Source: Pelotomaculum propionicicum
GTDB taxonomy: Bacteria; Bacillota; Desulfotomaculia; Desulfotomaculales; Pelotomaculaceae
Length of the DNA stretch: 64,000 bases
Reading direction: 5' to 3'
Assembly: GCF_004369225.1 (NCBI RefSeq)
Contig: NZ_QFFZ01000004.1
Span: 91,244 to 155,243 of the forward strand
Positions 1 to 7,979 of the stretch are shown piece by piece (the stretch's first letter is position 1; each line of letters begins with the position of its first letter). Below the pieces are notes generated by a model. It was not told where the DNA came from and did not search any database. It worked only from the letters and a program-made list of their open reading frames with translations. The position numbers and the translations under genes are program-made.

Positions 1-2
1 GC

Positions 3-158
3 GAAGAGGCGGCCTGGATCGCCAGGGAGATAGAATTCATTGAAACGGCTATTGAGCCTGATTTCCAGAAGCGGTTTGTTGCAGCCATGGCTTTCCCGCA
101 TGCTGGAGATAAATTTCCTCATATCCAACATCTTTTAGATAAGATTCCAAAGCCTTAA
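3..158 (+). CDS. C-terminal end of a RACo-like ASKHA (DUF4445) protein, partial
   Basis: The window opens inside a reading frame that gives 51 residues and stops at 156-158. The peptide runs ...REIEFIETAIEPDFQKRF, then AMAFPH and FP motifs. This matches the usual last strand-helix of the corrinoid-activating ferredoxin/ASKHA ATPases (RACo family), where an IE-x-(V/I)E-L/T-A segment is followed by F(Q/M)xxF and then LPH..LFP. The complete family member at 48928-50769 ends with the related EHVELSLHHGFQRAF. The 5' part lies outside the window, so the ferredoxin and ATPase domains cannot be seen. It would be a second reductive activator for corrinoid proteins. Family call is by remembered motif only. 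Confidence 0.55.
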   Translation, partial: EEAAWIAREIEFIETAIEPDFQKRFVAAMAFPHAGDKFPHIQHLLDKIPKP

Positions 159-187
159 AAACTAATTTTGAAAGAGTTGAGGAAATT

Positions 188-928
188 ATGGCGACCTTTT
201 TTACAATTTCCTGGTTTATAGCCGCCCTGATGGTGATCCTGGCCATGGCGCTGCAGGCTCTGACAGGTTTTGGGTCGGCGCTTATTCTGGTGCCGCTGTT
301 AGTTCTTATATACGATACGCATACGGCGATCGAATTGACCATGATAATTGCTTTTTATTCACTAGCGCTTCTCTCTTTACGTGTGCGGAAAGAAATTTTA
401 ATACCGATGGTCAGTCGCCTCTTTCTCGGAAGTATAGCAGGAATCTTTTGTGGGGCTTACGCGTTTATATTTTTTGAGGCCACGTGGCTTAAAATAATTA
501 TCGCCTTTACCACTCTGGTTTTTTCATTGCTGCTTTACCTGAATTTGGTGCCTAACCGGTCCACCGGTTTTCTGGCGGAGACCATGGTAGGGATGGCAAG
601 TGGCTTTTTAGGAACAAGTGTCGGCATGCCAGGCCCACCCGTGGTGCTTTTTTTAAACTACAAGGGCTTGCCGAAAGAACATTTTAGGGCCACCGTATCT
701 GCTTACTTCAGTCTGGTTTATCTGGTGAGTATTATCGTTCTTGTAAGTAAGCAGGTATTAAATCTGCAAATAATTATTATTGCTGTTTCCCTTTTACCTT
801 TTGCTTTATTGGGGAATCTAATGGGTTTTCTTATCTTCCCGCGGATATCACAGGATTTTTTTCAACGGGGAATACCCATACTGGTCGCATTTTTAGCTGT
901 CTATTCTCTGGTTACCACTTTTTTTTAA
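188..928 (+). CDS. TauE/SafE-family membrane transporter (putative sulfite/organosulfur anion exporter)
   Basis: 246 residues, almost all hydrophobic, with about eight membrane segments and the family's two repeats; the first half has the QALTGFGSALILVPLL motif (residues 22-37) and the second half has the matching GFLGTSVGMPGPPVVLF motif. These paired glycine/proline loops are typical of TauE/SafE proteins, which export sulfite, sulfoacetate or related anions across the cytoplasmic membrane. It follows the RACo-like gene end by 29 bases and may be cotranscribed with it. The ribosome site (TTGAGG) is weak. Substrate cannot be told from sequence. Confidence 0.85.
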   Translation: MATFFTISWFIAALMVILAMALQALTGFGSALILVPLLVLIYDTHTAIELTMIIAFYSLALLSLRVRKEILIPMVSRLFLGSIAGIFCGAYAFIFFEATWLKIIIAFTTLVFSLLLYLNLVPNRSTGFLAETMVGMASGFLGTSVGMPGPPVVLFLNYKGLPKEHFRATVSAYFSLVYLVSIIVLVSKQVLNLQIIIIAVSLLPFALLGNLMGFLIFPRISQDFFQRGIPILVAFLAVYSLVTTFF

Positions 929-1055
929 GAAAATTGCTTTCTGAGTGTTATGAGAAGTTGGCGCAAACCCAACCACCCACCCATCCATATAGTTCCTTAA
1001 TTGGAATTTGGGTTGTCCGGTGGTTCTAAAACCATTATACGAGGAGGTTCTTGAT

Positions 1056-3104
1056 GTGCGTACAGGATGGATAATTGTTTTTGCACTGGTAGTTCTAGTT
1101 TCTTTGGCGGCTTTCGGTTACGCTGTTTACCGGCGGATAAGCGTGTTAACCCTTGGCCAAAAGGAAATGCGCTGGGATAACATCGGCCAGCGGATTTATA
1201 ATTTTTTTCTCTATGTAATAGCCCAGCGAAAATGCGCCTTTGGCGAACCTTACGGTATAGTTCACTTCTTTATTTTTACGGGTTTCATTTTTATTGCCCT
1301 GGGCGAATTGCCGTTGTTTTTTGAAGGACTGTTTCCTTCTTTTAAATTCCCCTTTTTAGGAACTAATTTTTATTTCTTGTACCTTAAAGACATAATGTCT
1401 GCTCTGGTCATTCTTGCTTTGATCATAGCGGCGTTCCGGAGGTGGGTGCTTAAGCCGTCGCGATTATACCGCACTTTGGACGCGGCTGTTATTCTGTTGC
1501 TTATTTTTGGTGTTATAGTTACAGATTGGTTAACCAGCGGAGCCAGGATAGCCCTGACCAATTCCACCGTTCCATACCCTGTCTACAATGCTTTTGCCTC
1601 CCTGCTGCGGGGCTTGAGCGCAGGCTCTTTGACTGCCGTTCAAGAAATATTCTGGTGGGCGCATGTACTTATTGTATTTGGATTTTTGGTGTACATCCCG
1701 TCTTCCAAGCACATGCACCTGTTGGCCGCGCCTTTTAACGCCTTTTTTAAATCCTTGCAGCCTTATGGAGGTCAAATGAGGCCTATGGATTTGGAAGACG
1801 AAGACATTGAGGAGTTTGGCGTGGGCAGGATCGAAGATTTTACCTGGAAGCAACGGCTGGACAGCCTTGCCTGCGCCGAATGCGGCCGCTGCATGGACAA
1901 TTGCCCGGCTAATTTGTCCGGCAAGCCTTTAAACCCCAAGCAGTTAATCAGCCGCCAACTTAAAGAGCACATGCTGGAAAAGGGCGCGATGATGCTTAAA
2001 AAAGGGTTAAAATCCACCGGTGAAGACGCTGCAGGGGAGTTGGAGAAAATTGCCGGTGAAGATCCGCAGGCGGCGGAGATCTTGCAAAAGTCTTTAATTG
2101 GAGATGTTGTCACAGCAGACGAAATCTGGGCCTGTACGACGTGTATGAATTGCCAGGAACAGTGTCCCGTACTCAATGAGCATGTAAATAAAATAATTGA
2201 TATGCGCCGTTACCTGGTTATGACGGAAAGTGATTTTGCCCCGGAATTACAGACAGCGTTCCGCAATGTTGAAAAGAATTTTAACCCCTGGGGCGTGGGC
2301 TGGGCCGACCGCGCCAGTTGGGCGAAGGATCTGGATGTAAAATTGATGAGCCAGGAAAGCAATGTCGAATATCTTTTCTGGGTGGGCTGCGCCGGCTCCT
2401 TTGATGACCGGGCTAAAAAGGTGTCCGTAGCGCTAACCAAAATATTAAAAGCCGCCAAGGTTAACTTTGCTATTCTGGGCGATGAAGAGAAGTGTACCGG
2501 AGACTTTGCCCGCCGGGCCGGCAACGAATATCTTTTCCAGTCCATGGCCTGCGAGAATGTGGAAGTGCTCAACGGCTACGGAGTAAAAAAGATTGTCACC
2601 ACTTGCCCGCACTGTCTGAACACCCTGAAAAACGAATATCCTGCCTTTGGCGGAAATTATGAGGTAGTGCATCATACTCAACTGATTTGCGAGCTGATTA
2701 AGAGCGGCCGCTTGCAGTTAAAAAGGGACGTTTCCCTGGAAGAACAGGTGGTTGTCTACCACGATTCTTGCTACCTGGGCCGTTACCAGAATGAATATAC
2801 CGCGCCGAGGGAGCTTTTTAAAGTAGTTCCCGGCGTAAAACTGGTAGAGATGCAGCGCAGCCGCAACCGCAGTTTTTGCTGCGGGGCGGGCGGGGGCCGC
2901 ATGTGGATGGAAGAACATACCGGCCAGCGCATAAATAATATGCGCACTGAACAGGCCCTGGCTAAAAACCCGCATGTTATCGGGGCCAATTGTCCTTTCT
3001 GTATAACTATGCTGGAGGACGGGGTCAAGGAAAAAGCAGAAGTGGAAGGCAAGGTAAAAGTGCTTGATCCCAGTGAATTATTAGTCAAGCTTCTCCGGGA
3101 TTAA
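1056..3104 (+). CDS. Membrane-anchored HdrD-like Fe-S oxidoreductase (NarI-like domain + 2x[4Fe-4S] + two CCG domains)
   Basis: I place the start at GTG 1056 because GAGGAGG at 1041-1047 sits 8 bases before it; an upstream in-frame TTG (1008) has no ribosome site. This gives 682 residues. The first ~230 residues carry five to six membrane helices resembling the NarI/HdrE heme b subunit. Then come two [4Fe-4S] motifs (Cys273-276-279-283 and Cys360-363-366-370) and two cysteine-rich CCG domains (WVGCAGSFDD near 445; SFCCGAGGGRMW near 608). This architecture is known in syntrophic and sulfate-reducing clostridia, where it is thought to pass electrons from ETF or acyl-CoA dehydrogenases to menaquinone. 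No etf or acyl-CoA dehydrogenase gene is adjacent here, so the partner is open. Confidence 0.85.
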   Translation: MRTGWIIVFALVVLVSLAAFGYAVYRRISVLTLGQKEMRWDNIGQRIYNFFLYVIAQRKCAFGEPYGIVHFFIFTGFIFIALGELPLFFEGLFPSFKFPFLGTNFYFLYLKDIMSALVILALIIAAFRRWVLKPSRLYRTLDAAVILLLIFGVIVTDWLTSGARIALTNSTVPYPVYNAFASLLRGLSAGSLTAVQEIFWWAHVLIVFGFLVYIPSSKHMHLLAAPFNAFFKSLQPYGGQMRPMDLEDEDIEEFGVGRIEDFTWKQRLDSLACAECGRCMDNCPANLSGKPLNPKQLISRQLKEHMLEKGAMMLKKGLKSTGEDAAGELEKIAGEDPQAAEILQKSLIGDVVTADEIWACTTCMNCQEQCPVLNEHVNKIIDMRRYLVMTESDFAPELQTAFRNVEKNFNPWGVGWADRASWAKDLDVKLMSQESNVEYLFWVGCAGSFDDRAKKVSVALTKILKAAKVNFAILGDEEKCTGDFARRAGNEYLFQSMACENVEVLNGYGVKKIVTTCPHCLNTLKNEYPAFGGNYEVVHHTQLICELIKSGRLQLKRDVSLEEQVVVYHDSCYLGRYQNEYTAPRELFKVVPGVKLVEMQRSRNRSFCCGAGGGRMWMEEHTGQRINNMRTEQALAKNPHVIGANCPFCITMLEDGVKEKAEVEGKVKVLDPSELLVKLLRD

Positions 3105-3131
3105 ATTTCTGTATAGGAGATGAATAGCATT

Positions 3132-4091
3132 ATGAGAAAAGGAGTAACATTATTTTTAATTCTAATATTGTTGATTTATTCCGGCTATCAATACTTTAAC
3201 AAGGAAAATCAGACAACTGTTAAGGTGGGTACATGGAAAACAGCACAAACTATACAACCATTTTTTTATAATCAGTATATTGATGGAACCTATAAAATTG
3301 AGGTTTTACCGTTTACGAATCCCGGAGACCAAAAAACTGCTCTTTTAGCTGGCGATTTAGATCTATGTGGAACAACACTGGTGCAAGCCATAATTTCTGC
3401 TTCTAAAGGAGAACCCGTTGTTATTGTGAGTGGACTTTGTAATAAGTGCTCAGCATTTGTCGTTGGGAATGACTCCGGGATACAATCTGTCAAGGACTTG
3501 AAAGGCAAAACCATCGCCTATGTTCCAGGCACAATGCATCATATACTGTTATTGGAGTCTTTAAAACGCGCCGGCCTTGACCCCGATAAGGATGTATTAT
3601 TAAAAAGAATTGATTTTTTTGATATGGGACAAGCACTTGCACAGGGTGAGGTGGATGCATTTTGTAGCGGAGAACCGTATCCTTCATTAGCAGTTTCCAA
3701 TAGCTATGGCCGTATACTTGAGTACCCATATTATGAGGAAGATATCGGTTATATTAACGCAGGTATGCTAACCACACATGAAAAAATTAAAAATGAACGG
3801 GAAAAGATACAAAAGCTTGTTACAGCTCATGTAAAGGCGACAGAGTATTTAACTAACAACAAGGATGCTTGGCTCAATAAGGCAGCTGAATTTGGGACGG
3901 TCAAAGAAGTTCTGCTTATTGCTGAGGATAATATGGAGCTTGCCTGGGATATCGATCAAAAATATATTAATCAGGCAAGAAAATTAGCTGAAAGAATGAA
4001 AGAAATTGGTGTGATATCAGAAGTGCCGGACATTGATAGCTTATTTGATTTAAGCTTTGTGAATCAAGCTAGAAAAGAGTTAAATAAGTGA
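3132..4091 (+). CDS. ABC transporter substrate-binding protein, NMT1/TauA/SsuA type
   Basis: 319 residues from ATG 3132 (AGGAG at 3115-3119); the ATG at 3120 lies directly on the ribosome site and is unlikely. Residues 1-25 form an uncleaved-looking signal/anchor with no lipobox cysteine. The body has the periplasmic-binding fold type II features of the aliphatic sulfonate/nitrate/thiamine-precursor class: GTWKTAQTIQPFF, GDLDLCGTTLVQA, VKDLKGKTIAYVPGT and QGEVDAFCSGEPYPS. It delivers a small organic ligand to the permease and ATPase that follow. The gene is visibly AT-rich compared with its upstream neighbour. Ligand unknown. Confidence 0.85.
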   Translation: MRKGVTLFLILILLIYSGYQYFNKENQTTVKVGTWKTAQTIQPFFYNQYIDGTYKIEVLPFTNPGDQKTALLAGDLDLCGTTLVQAIISASKGEPVVIVSGLCNKCSAFVVGNDSGIQSVKDLKGKTIAYVPGTMHHILLLESLKRAGLDPDKDVLLKRIDFFDMGQALAQGEVDAFCSGEPYPSLAVSNSYGRILEYPYYEEDIGYINAGMLTTHEKIKNEREKIQKLVTAHVKATEYLTNNKDAWLNKAAEFGTVKEVLLIAEDNMELAWDIDQKYINQARKLAERMKEIGVISEVPDIDSLFDLSFVNQARKELNK

Positions 4092-4891
4092 GAAATAAAG
4101 CACCAAAAATATCGTTTGTTTCAATTATATTTCCGGCTGTTTTGGTTTTGATATGGCATTTAGTCTCTGTTACTGGTAAAGCGCCTGAATATATGATGCC
4201 ATCACCCATAAAACTAATATTTGTAATGTTTGATTTTGTTACCGGAAGTCTTAAGCTTACTTCATATTCGGGGACTTTTTTTGCTCATTCGATTGTTAGT
4301 CTAGGACGTGTTTTATCAGGCTTTATAATTGCACTCACTGTCGGACTTCCACTTGGGCTTATTACAGGTAGGCTTTCTTGCATATATAAGATAATTGATC
4401 CAACAATTAATGCTGTAAGAAGCATACCGGGCATTGGGTGGCTTCCAATTGCGATGGTATGGTTTGGAGTAGGGACCAAGACTGCTATTTTTTTAATCTC
4501 TCTTGCAGGGTTTTTCCCAATATATCTTAATTCAGTTGCGGGTGCCAAATCGGTGCCCGTTAATCTGATAAAAGCGGGTAAAATGCTGGGTGCCCGGCAT
4601 ATACTTCTTTTCTGTAAGATAATTTTACCTTGGTCTATGCCTTCAATCTTCACTGGAATGAGGTTAGCGCTGGGAATATCGTGGGCATATTTAGTTCTTG
4701 GTGAATTGACAGGTGTCAATAGTGGTTTAGGTGCTGTAATGATGGATGCAAGGATGCTTGGACACGTTGATATAATAATTATAAGTATGATATGTATTGC
4801 ATTTTGGGGGAAGCTTACGGACGAGGTATTGAAGCTTTTAATGAGGGTGCTTTTTCCGGCGTTAGGGGATGATAGATTTAATGAAGGTTAA
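4088..4891 (+). CDS. ABC transporter permease, SsuC/TauC type
   Basis: 267 residues with about six membrane helices and a BPD_transp_1 domain; the EAA loop is seen as NLIKAGKMLGARHILLFCKI with the conserved G. GTG start overlaps the stop of the binding-protein gene (GTGA, 4 bases), which shows translational coupling. It is the channel half of the importer with the ATPase gene that follows. It shares the low G+C look of the island. Confidence 0.88.
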   Translation: MRNKAPKISFVSIIFPAVLVLIWHLVSVTGKAPEYMMPSPIKLIFVMFDFVTGSLKLTSYSGTFFAHSIVSLGRVLSGFIIALTVGLPLGLITGRLSCIYKIIDPTINAVRSIPGIGWLPIAMVWFGVGTKTAIFLISLAGFFPIYLNSVAGAKSVPVNLIKAGKMLGARHILLFCKIILPWSMPSIFTGMRLALGISWAYLVLGELTGVNSGLGAVMMDARMLGHVDIIIISMICIAFWGKLTDEVLKLLMRVLFPALGDDRFNEG

Positions 4892-5648
4892 TGATACGAT
4901 ATTAAAGATTAATAATATCGAAAAAAATTATGCGGCAGGCGAAGATTCGGAAAAAGTACATGTGTTGAATTCGCTCTCTTTTAGTGTAAAGAAAGGCGAA
5001 ATTGTCAGTATTGTAGGACCGAGTGGCTGCGGGAAGTCCACTTTGCTTAACATTGTAGCGGGATTTGAAAAAACGGATGGAGGTGGAGTGTTCTATAATA
5101 ATACCAGAGTTTTCGGACCTAATTCTGAAATAGCGGTAGTCTTTCAAGCTCCTGAATTGTTTCTATGGCTTACGGTATCGGAAAATATTGCTTTTGGCCT
5201 TAATATAAAAAAAGAGGATAAACAAGTTATAAAAGATAAGGTTAGTGATTTTATTAAACTTGTTAATCTTGAAGGCTTTGAAAAGTTTTATCCAAATCAG
5301 TTATCTATCGGTATGCAACAGAGAGTTGCACTTGCCAGAGCATTAATATTAAGCCCCAATATGCTTATCATGGATGAACCATTTTCTGCATTGGATTACC
5401 AAACAAGAATTATGATGCAGAAGCTGCTACTAAAGCTTTGGGATAAATTTAAAATGACTATTTTGTTTGTCACTCATGATGTGGAAGAGGCTATTTTTTT
5501 AGCGGATAAGACTATAGTTTTAAGTAAAAGACCAGCGAAAATTATTGATGAGATAATTGTACCTTTTGAGAGACCACGCCAGATATCCATTATTGCAGAT
5601 AATGAATTTTCAAAGCTAAAAAGTAGAGTTTTAGGGTACTTGATGTAG
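4881..5648 (+). CDS. ABC transporter ATPase, SsuB/TauB type
   Basis: 255 residues from ATG 4881, with AGGGG at 4864-4868; an in-frame ATG at 4869 abuts that AGGGG and is less likely. Walker A is GPSGCGKST, the signature is LSIGMQQRVALARA (a divergent LSGGQ), Walker B is LIMDEPFSALD and the switch is FVTHD. The start overlaps the permease end by 11 bases. It powers uptake of the unknown solute. The 160 bases after it hold no gene; a possible promoter (TTGAAT at 5723, TATAAT at 5744, 15-base spacer) precedes the radical SAM gene. Confidence 0.9.
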   Translation: MKVNDTILKINNIEKNYAAGEDSEKVHVLNSLSFSVKKGEIVSIVGPSGCGKSTLLNIVAGFEKTDGGGVFYNNTRVFGPNSEIAVVFQAPELFLWLTVSENIAFGLNIKKEDKQVIKDKVSDFIKLVNLEGFEKFYPNQLSIGMQQRVALARALILSPNMLIMDEPFSALDYQTRIMMQKLLLKLWDKFKMTILFVTHDVEEAIFLADKTIVLSKRPAKIIDEIIVPFERPRQISIIADNEFSKLKSRVLGYLM

Positions 5649-5808
5649 AGCAAGTTGTATTGTCATGGTAGCTGACAGGGATATGGTTATATTAAAGGGT
5701 TTTTAAAATTAAAGTGTCAAACTTGAATATTAATATTAGCAAATATAATGAAGTTGTTATTGATTTTATTAATTAAACCTATTATGATGGAGATGAAAAT
5801 TTAAGCTT

Positions 5809-6786
5809 ATGAACTATGATATTCTTATTAAAAAGGCGAAAGAGAATTCTCTTGAGGGTAAGCTTTTAGACAGAGAAACATTGATTGCGCTTTTAGAGAT
5901 TGATCCTGATTCTAAAGCCGTAGAGAAATTGGGTGAATCTGCCAGAGAAGTGGCATCAAAATTTGCAAACAACAAGGGAAGTGTCTGGGCTTCTATTGGA
6001 ATTGATTATCAGCCATGTAAAATGAATTGTAGCTTTTGTTCATTTGGTGTAAAATGGGGAGCTATTACTAATCGGTATCAATGGGGTGTTGATGATATTA
6101 TTCAATATACAGGAAAATTTGTATCGGAAGGGGCAAAGTGGGTAACACTTCGTACAACAGAGTGTTTTAGAACAGACAATCTTTGTTCGTTGGCAAAAAA
6201 AGTTCGCTCCAATGTTCTTGGCAATTATGAACTCGTAGCAAATACAGGTGAACTAAATGATGAAAAAGCAAAACTTTTATATGAATCGGGATTTAAAGTG
6301 GTATATCATTCAATCCGTCTTAGGGAAGGCATAGATACGCCATTTAATGTTAATGAAAGATGTAAAACCTTGGAAGCTGTCCGAAGTTCAAATTTAACTT
6401 TAGCATATCTGGTTGAGCCAATTGGAGTTGAGCATTCAAATGAGGAAATTGCAGATGTGTTTTTAACTGCTATGCGGTATGGTGCGAAGCTAACGGGGGC
6501 TATGGCAAGAGTTCCTGTTTCCGGTACGCCTCTTTTCAAGTATGGGGCGCTTCCTGAAAGACGATTGGCACAGATTACCGCTGTGACCCGTTTAGGTGCA
6601 GGCAAATACGCACCTGATATTTGTGTTCATCCACCTTCAAAGCTTGCAATGGAGTGGGGCGCTAATGTAGTTGTGATAGAAACAGGCGCCATTCCGAGAG
6701 ATATTAAGAATATAAAAAATGAATGGGGTGGTTTTGATATGTCTACAGCTAAAAAATGGTATGAAGAAACAGGGTATGAAGCATGA
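5809..6786 (+). CDS. BioB-like radical SAM enzyme of unknown function
   Basis: 325 residues. The radical SAM cluster motif is C70-x3-C74-x2-C77 (PCKMNCSFCSFG), followed by a TIM-barrel-like body with biotin-synthase-type features: a glutamate/arginine-rich strand (VTLRTTECF), NTGEL, and a late AYLVEPIGVEHSNEE and AMARVPVSGTPL. These resemble biotin synthase/HydE/HmdB-type enzymes more than SPASM or B12 types. There is no obvious auxiliary cluster motif. It is placed after the ABC importer genes and just before a dehydrogenase, so it may act on the imported compound. The ribosome site is poor (GGAG about 20 bases upstream of the ATG). Exact reaction not recognised. Confidence 0.75.
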   Translation: MNYDILIKKAKENSLEGKLLDRETLIALLEIDPDSKAVEKLGESAREVASKFANNKGSVWASIGIDYQPCKMNCSFCSFGVKWGAITNRYQWGVDDIIQYTGKFVSEGAKWVTLRTTECFRTDNLCSLAKKVRSNVLGNYELVANTGELNDEKAKLLYESGFKVVYHSIRLREGIDTPFNVNERCKTLEAVRSSNLTLAYLVEPIGVEHSNEEIADVFLTAMRYGAKLTGAMARVPVSGTPLFKYGALPERRLAQITAVTRLGAGKYAPDICVHPPSKLAMEWGANVVVIETGAIPRDIKNIKNEWGGFDMSTAKKWYEETGYEA

Positions 6787-6823
6787 TAAGATTTATTATT
6801 GGGGAGGCATAATTGCGTTAACA

Positions 6824-7771
6824 ATGAGAGTAGAAAAAATTAATAACATCTGTAACTTGGGGACGGGCACAATGGGTTTTGGTATTACCCTCGTGTTTGC
6901 AATTGCAGGTTATGAAGTTAGAATGTTTGGCAGATCGGATGCTAGTATTAAGCGCGGATTCAGTAACATAAAGATTGCGCTAGATACTTATCAAAAGAAC
7001 GGCTTAATTCAAAAGGTAGATGTACCTCAAATATTGGGGCGTGTTAAAGGTGTCACGACCCTGGAAGAAGCTGCTGAAGGCGCAGATTTTGTTATTGAAT
7101 CGGTTGCAGAAGAACTTGCTGTCAAGAAAGAGGTCTTTGCCAAAATTGAGAAGCTTTGCTCACCGGATACGATATTTGCTACTAATACTTCCGGTCTCAG
7201 CCCCACAGCAATAGCAAACGTATTAGAACATAAAGAGCGTTTTATTGTTGCCCATTTCTGGAATCCGCCGCATCTACTGCCGCTTGTTGAGGTAGTCCCG
7301 GGCAAGTCAACTTCCCAACAAGTAGTGGAAATTACCAAAAAACTGATGGTGAAAATAGGTAAAAAGCCGGTAATTTTAAATCGGGAGGCTTTGGGCTTCA
7401 TTGGTAATCGTATGCAGTTAGCACTGCTTCGTGAGGCATTGTATATTGTGGAATCAGGTATTGCAACCAAAGAAGCGGTTGATGCAGCTGTAAAATACAG
7501 CTTGGGGCGCCGCCTGTCAACGACCGGTCCACTTGAAAGTGCTGATCTGGGAGGTTTGGATATCTTTTATAATATTTCCGCTTATCTTTTAAAAGATCTA
7601 AGCAATAGTACAGATGTTTCACCGATATTAAAGGAAGCTGTTGAAAAAGGGAATCTAGGTTCAAAAACAGGTGCGGGTTTGTACGAATGGACGCCGGAAA
7701 CATTGAAAAATATTAAAGTGTCCCGTGAAAATAATTTAATTGAGTGGCTGCGAAAAGATAAAACAATATAA
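6824..7771 (+). CDS. 3-hydroxyacyl-CoA dehydrogenase-like NAD-dependent enzyme
   Basis: 315 residues from ATG 6824; an in-frame ATG at 6719 would overlap the radical SAM gene by 68 bases and adds a non-family leader. GGGGAGG at 6801-6807 is the probable ribosome site, although 16 bases away. N-terminal Rossmann motif is LGTGTMGFG. Catalytic elements of the 3-hydroxybutyryl-CoA dehydrogenase family are present: NTSGLSPTAIA, AHFWNPPHLLPLVEVV (His/Glu) and FIGNRM. The C-terminal helical domain with GLDIFYNI and GSKTGAGLYEW is complete. In family members this oxidises a 3-hydroxy group on an acyl-CoA, but there is no thiolase, crotonase or CoA ligase nearby, so the substrate may be different here. 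Confidence 0.85.
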   Translation: MRVEKINNICNLGTGTMGFGITLVFAIAGYEVRMFGRSDASIKRGFSNIKIALDTYQKNGLIQKVDVPQILGRVKGVTTLEEAAEGADFVIESVAEELAVKKEVFAKIEKLCSPDTIFATNTSGLSPTAIANVLEHKERFIVAHFWNPPHLLPLVEVVPGKSTSQQVVEITKKLMVKIGKKPVILNREALGFIGNRMQLALLREALYIVESGIATKEAVDAAVKYSLGRRLSTTGPLESADLGGLDIFYNISAYLLKDLSNSTDVSPILKEAVEKGNLGSKTGAGLYEWTPETLKNIKVSRENNLIEWLRKDKTI

Positions 7772-7790
7772 ATATCATATTATTGGGGAG

Positions 7791-7834
7791 TGTAAATAAT
7801 TCCGTGTAAATGGAATTTTCATCTATTATTTACA
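7791..7834 (+). terminator. Inverted repeat after the radical SAM/dehydrogenase genes, possible terminator
   Basis: TGTAAATAAT at 7791-7800 is perfectly repeated in inverse at 7825-7834, with a second nested pair AATTCC/GGAATT inside it. It lies 20 bases after the stop of the dehydrogenase gene. A short T-rich run follows (GTTTATTC), so it may end transcription of the AT-rich island. The stem is AT-rich and weak. Confidence 0.4.
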
Positions 7835-7917
7835 GTTTATTCAACTACTAAAGTTGAGTTAATAACAAAAATGTATTCTTAAAACCATTGCCTCCTTAAG
7901 CACAAAGCCGTGATCAG

Positions 7918-7956
7918 AAAAAAAGAGGCCGGCTTCACCCAGTACAGCCGGCCTCT
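7918..7956 (-). terminator. Rho-independent terminator of the acidic-protein gene
   Basis: An 11-base-pair stem, AGAGGCCGGCT (7924-7934) against its complement at 7946-7956, with an 11-base loop. On the minus strand the stem is followed by six T residues (complement of 7918-7923). It sits 23 bases past the stop codon of the minus-strand gene ending at 7980. Confidence 0.85.
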
Positions 7957-7979
7957 AAATAATTCAACAACTGGCAGTT

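Noticed and set aside
1008..1055. Longer start of the HdrD-like protein at TTG 1008
   Set aside because: GTG 1056 has GAGGAGG at perfect distance and begins directly with the first membrane helix.
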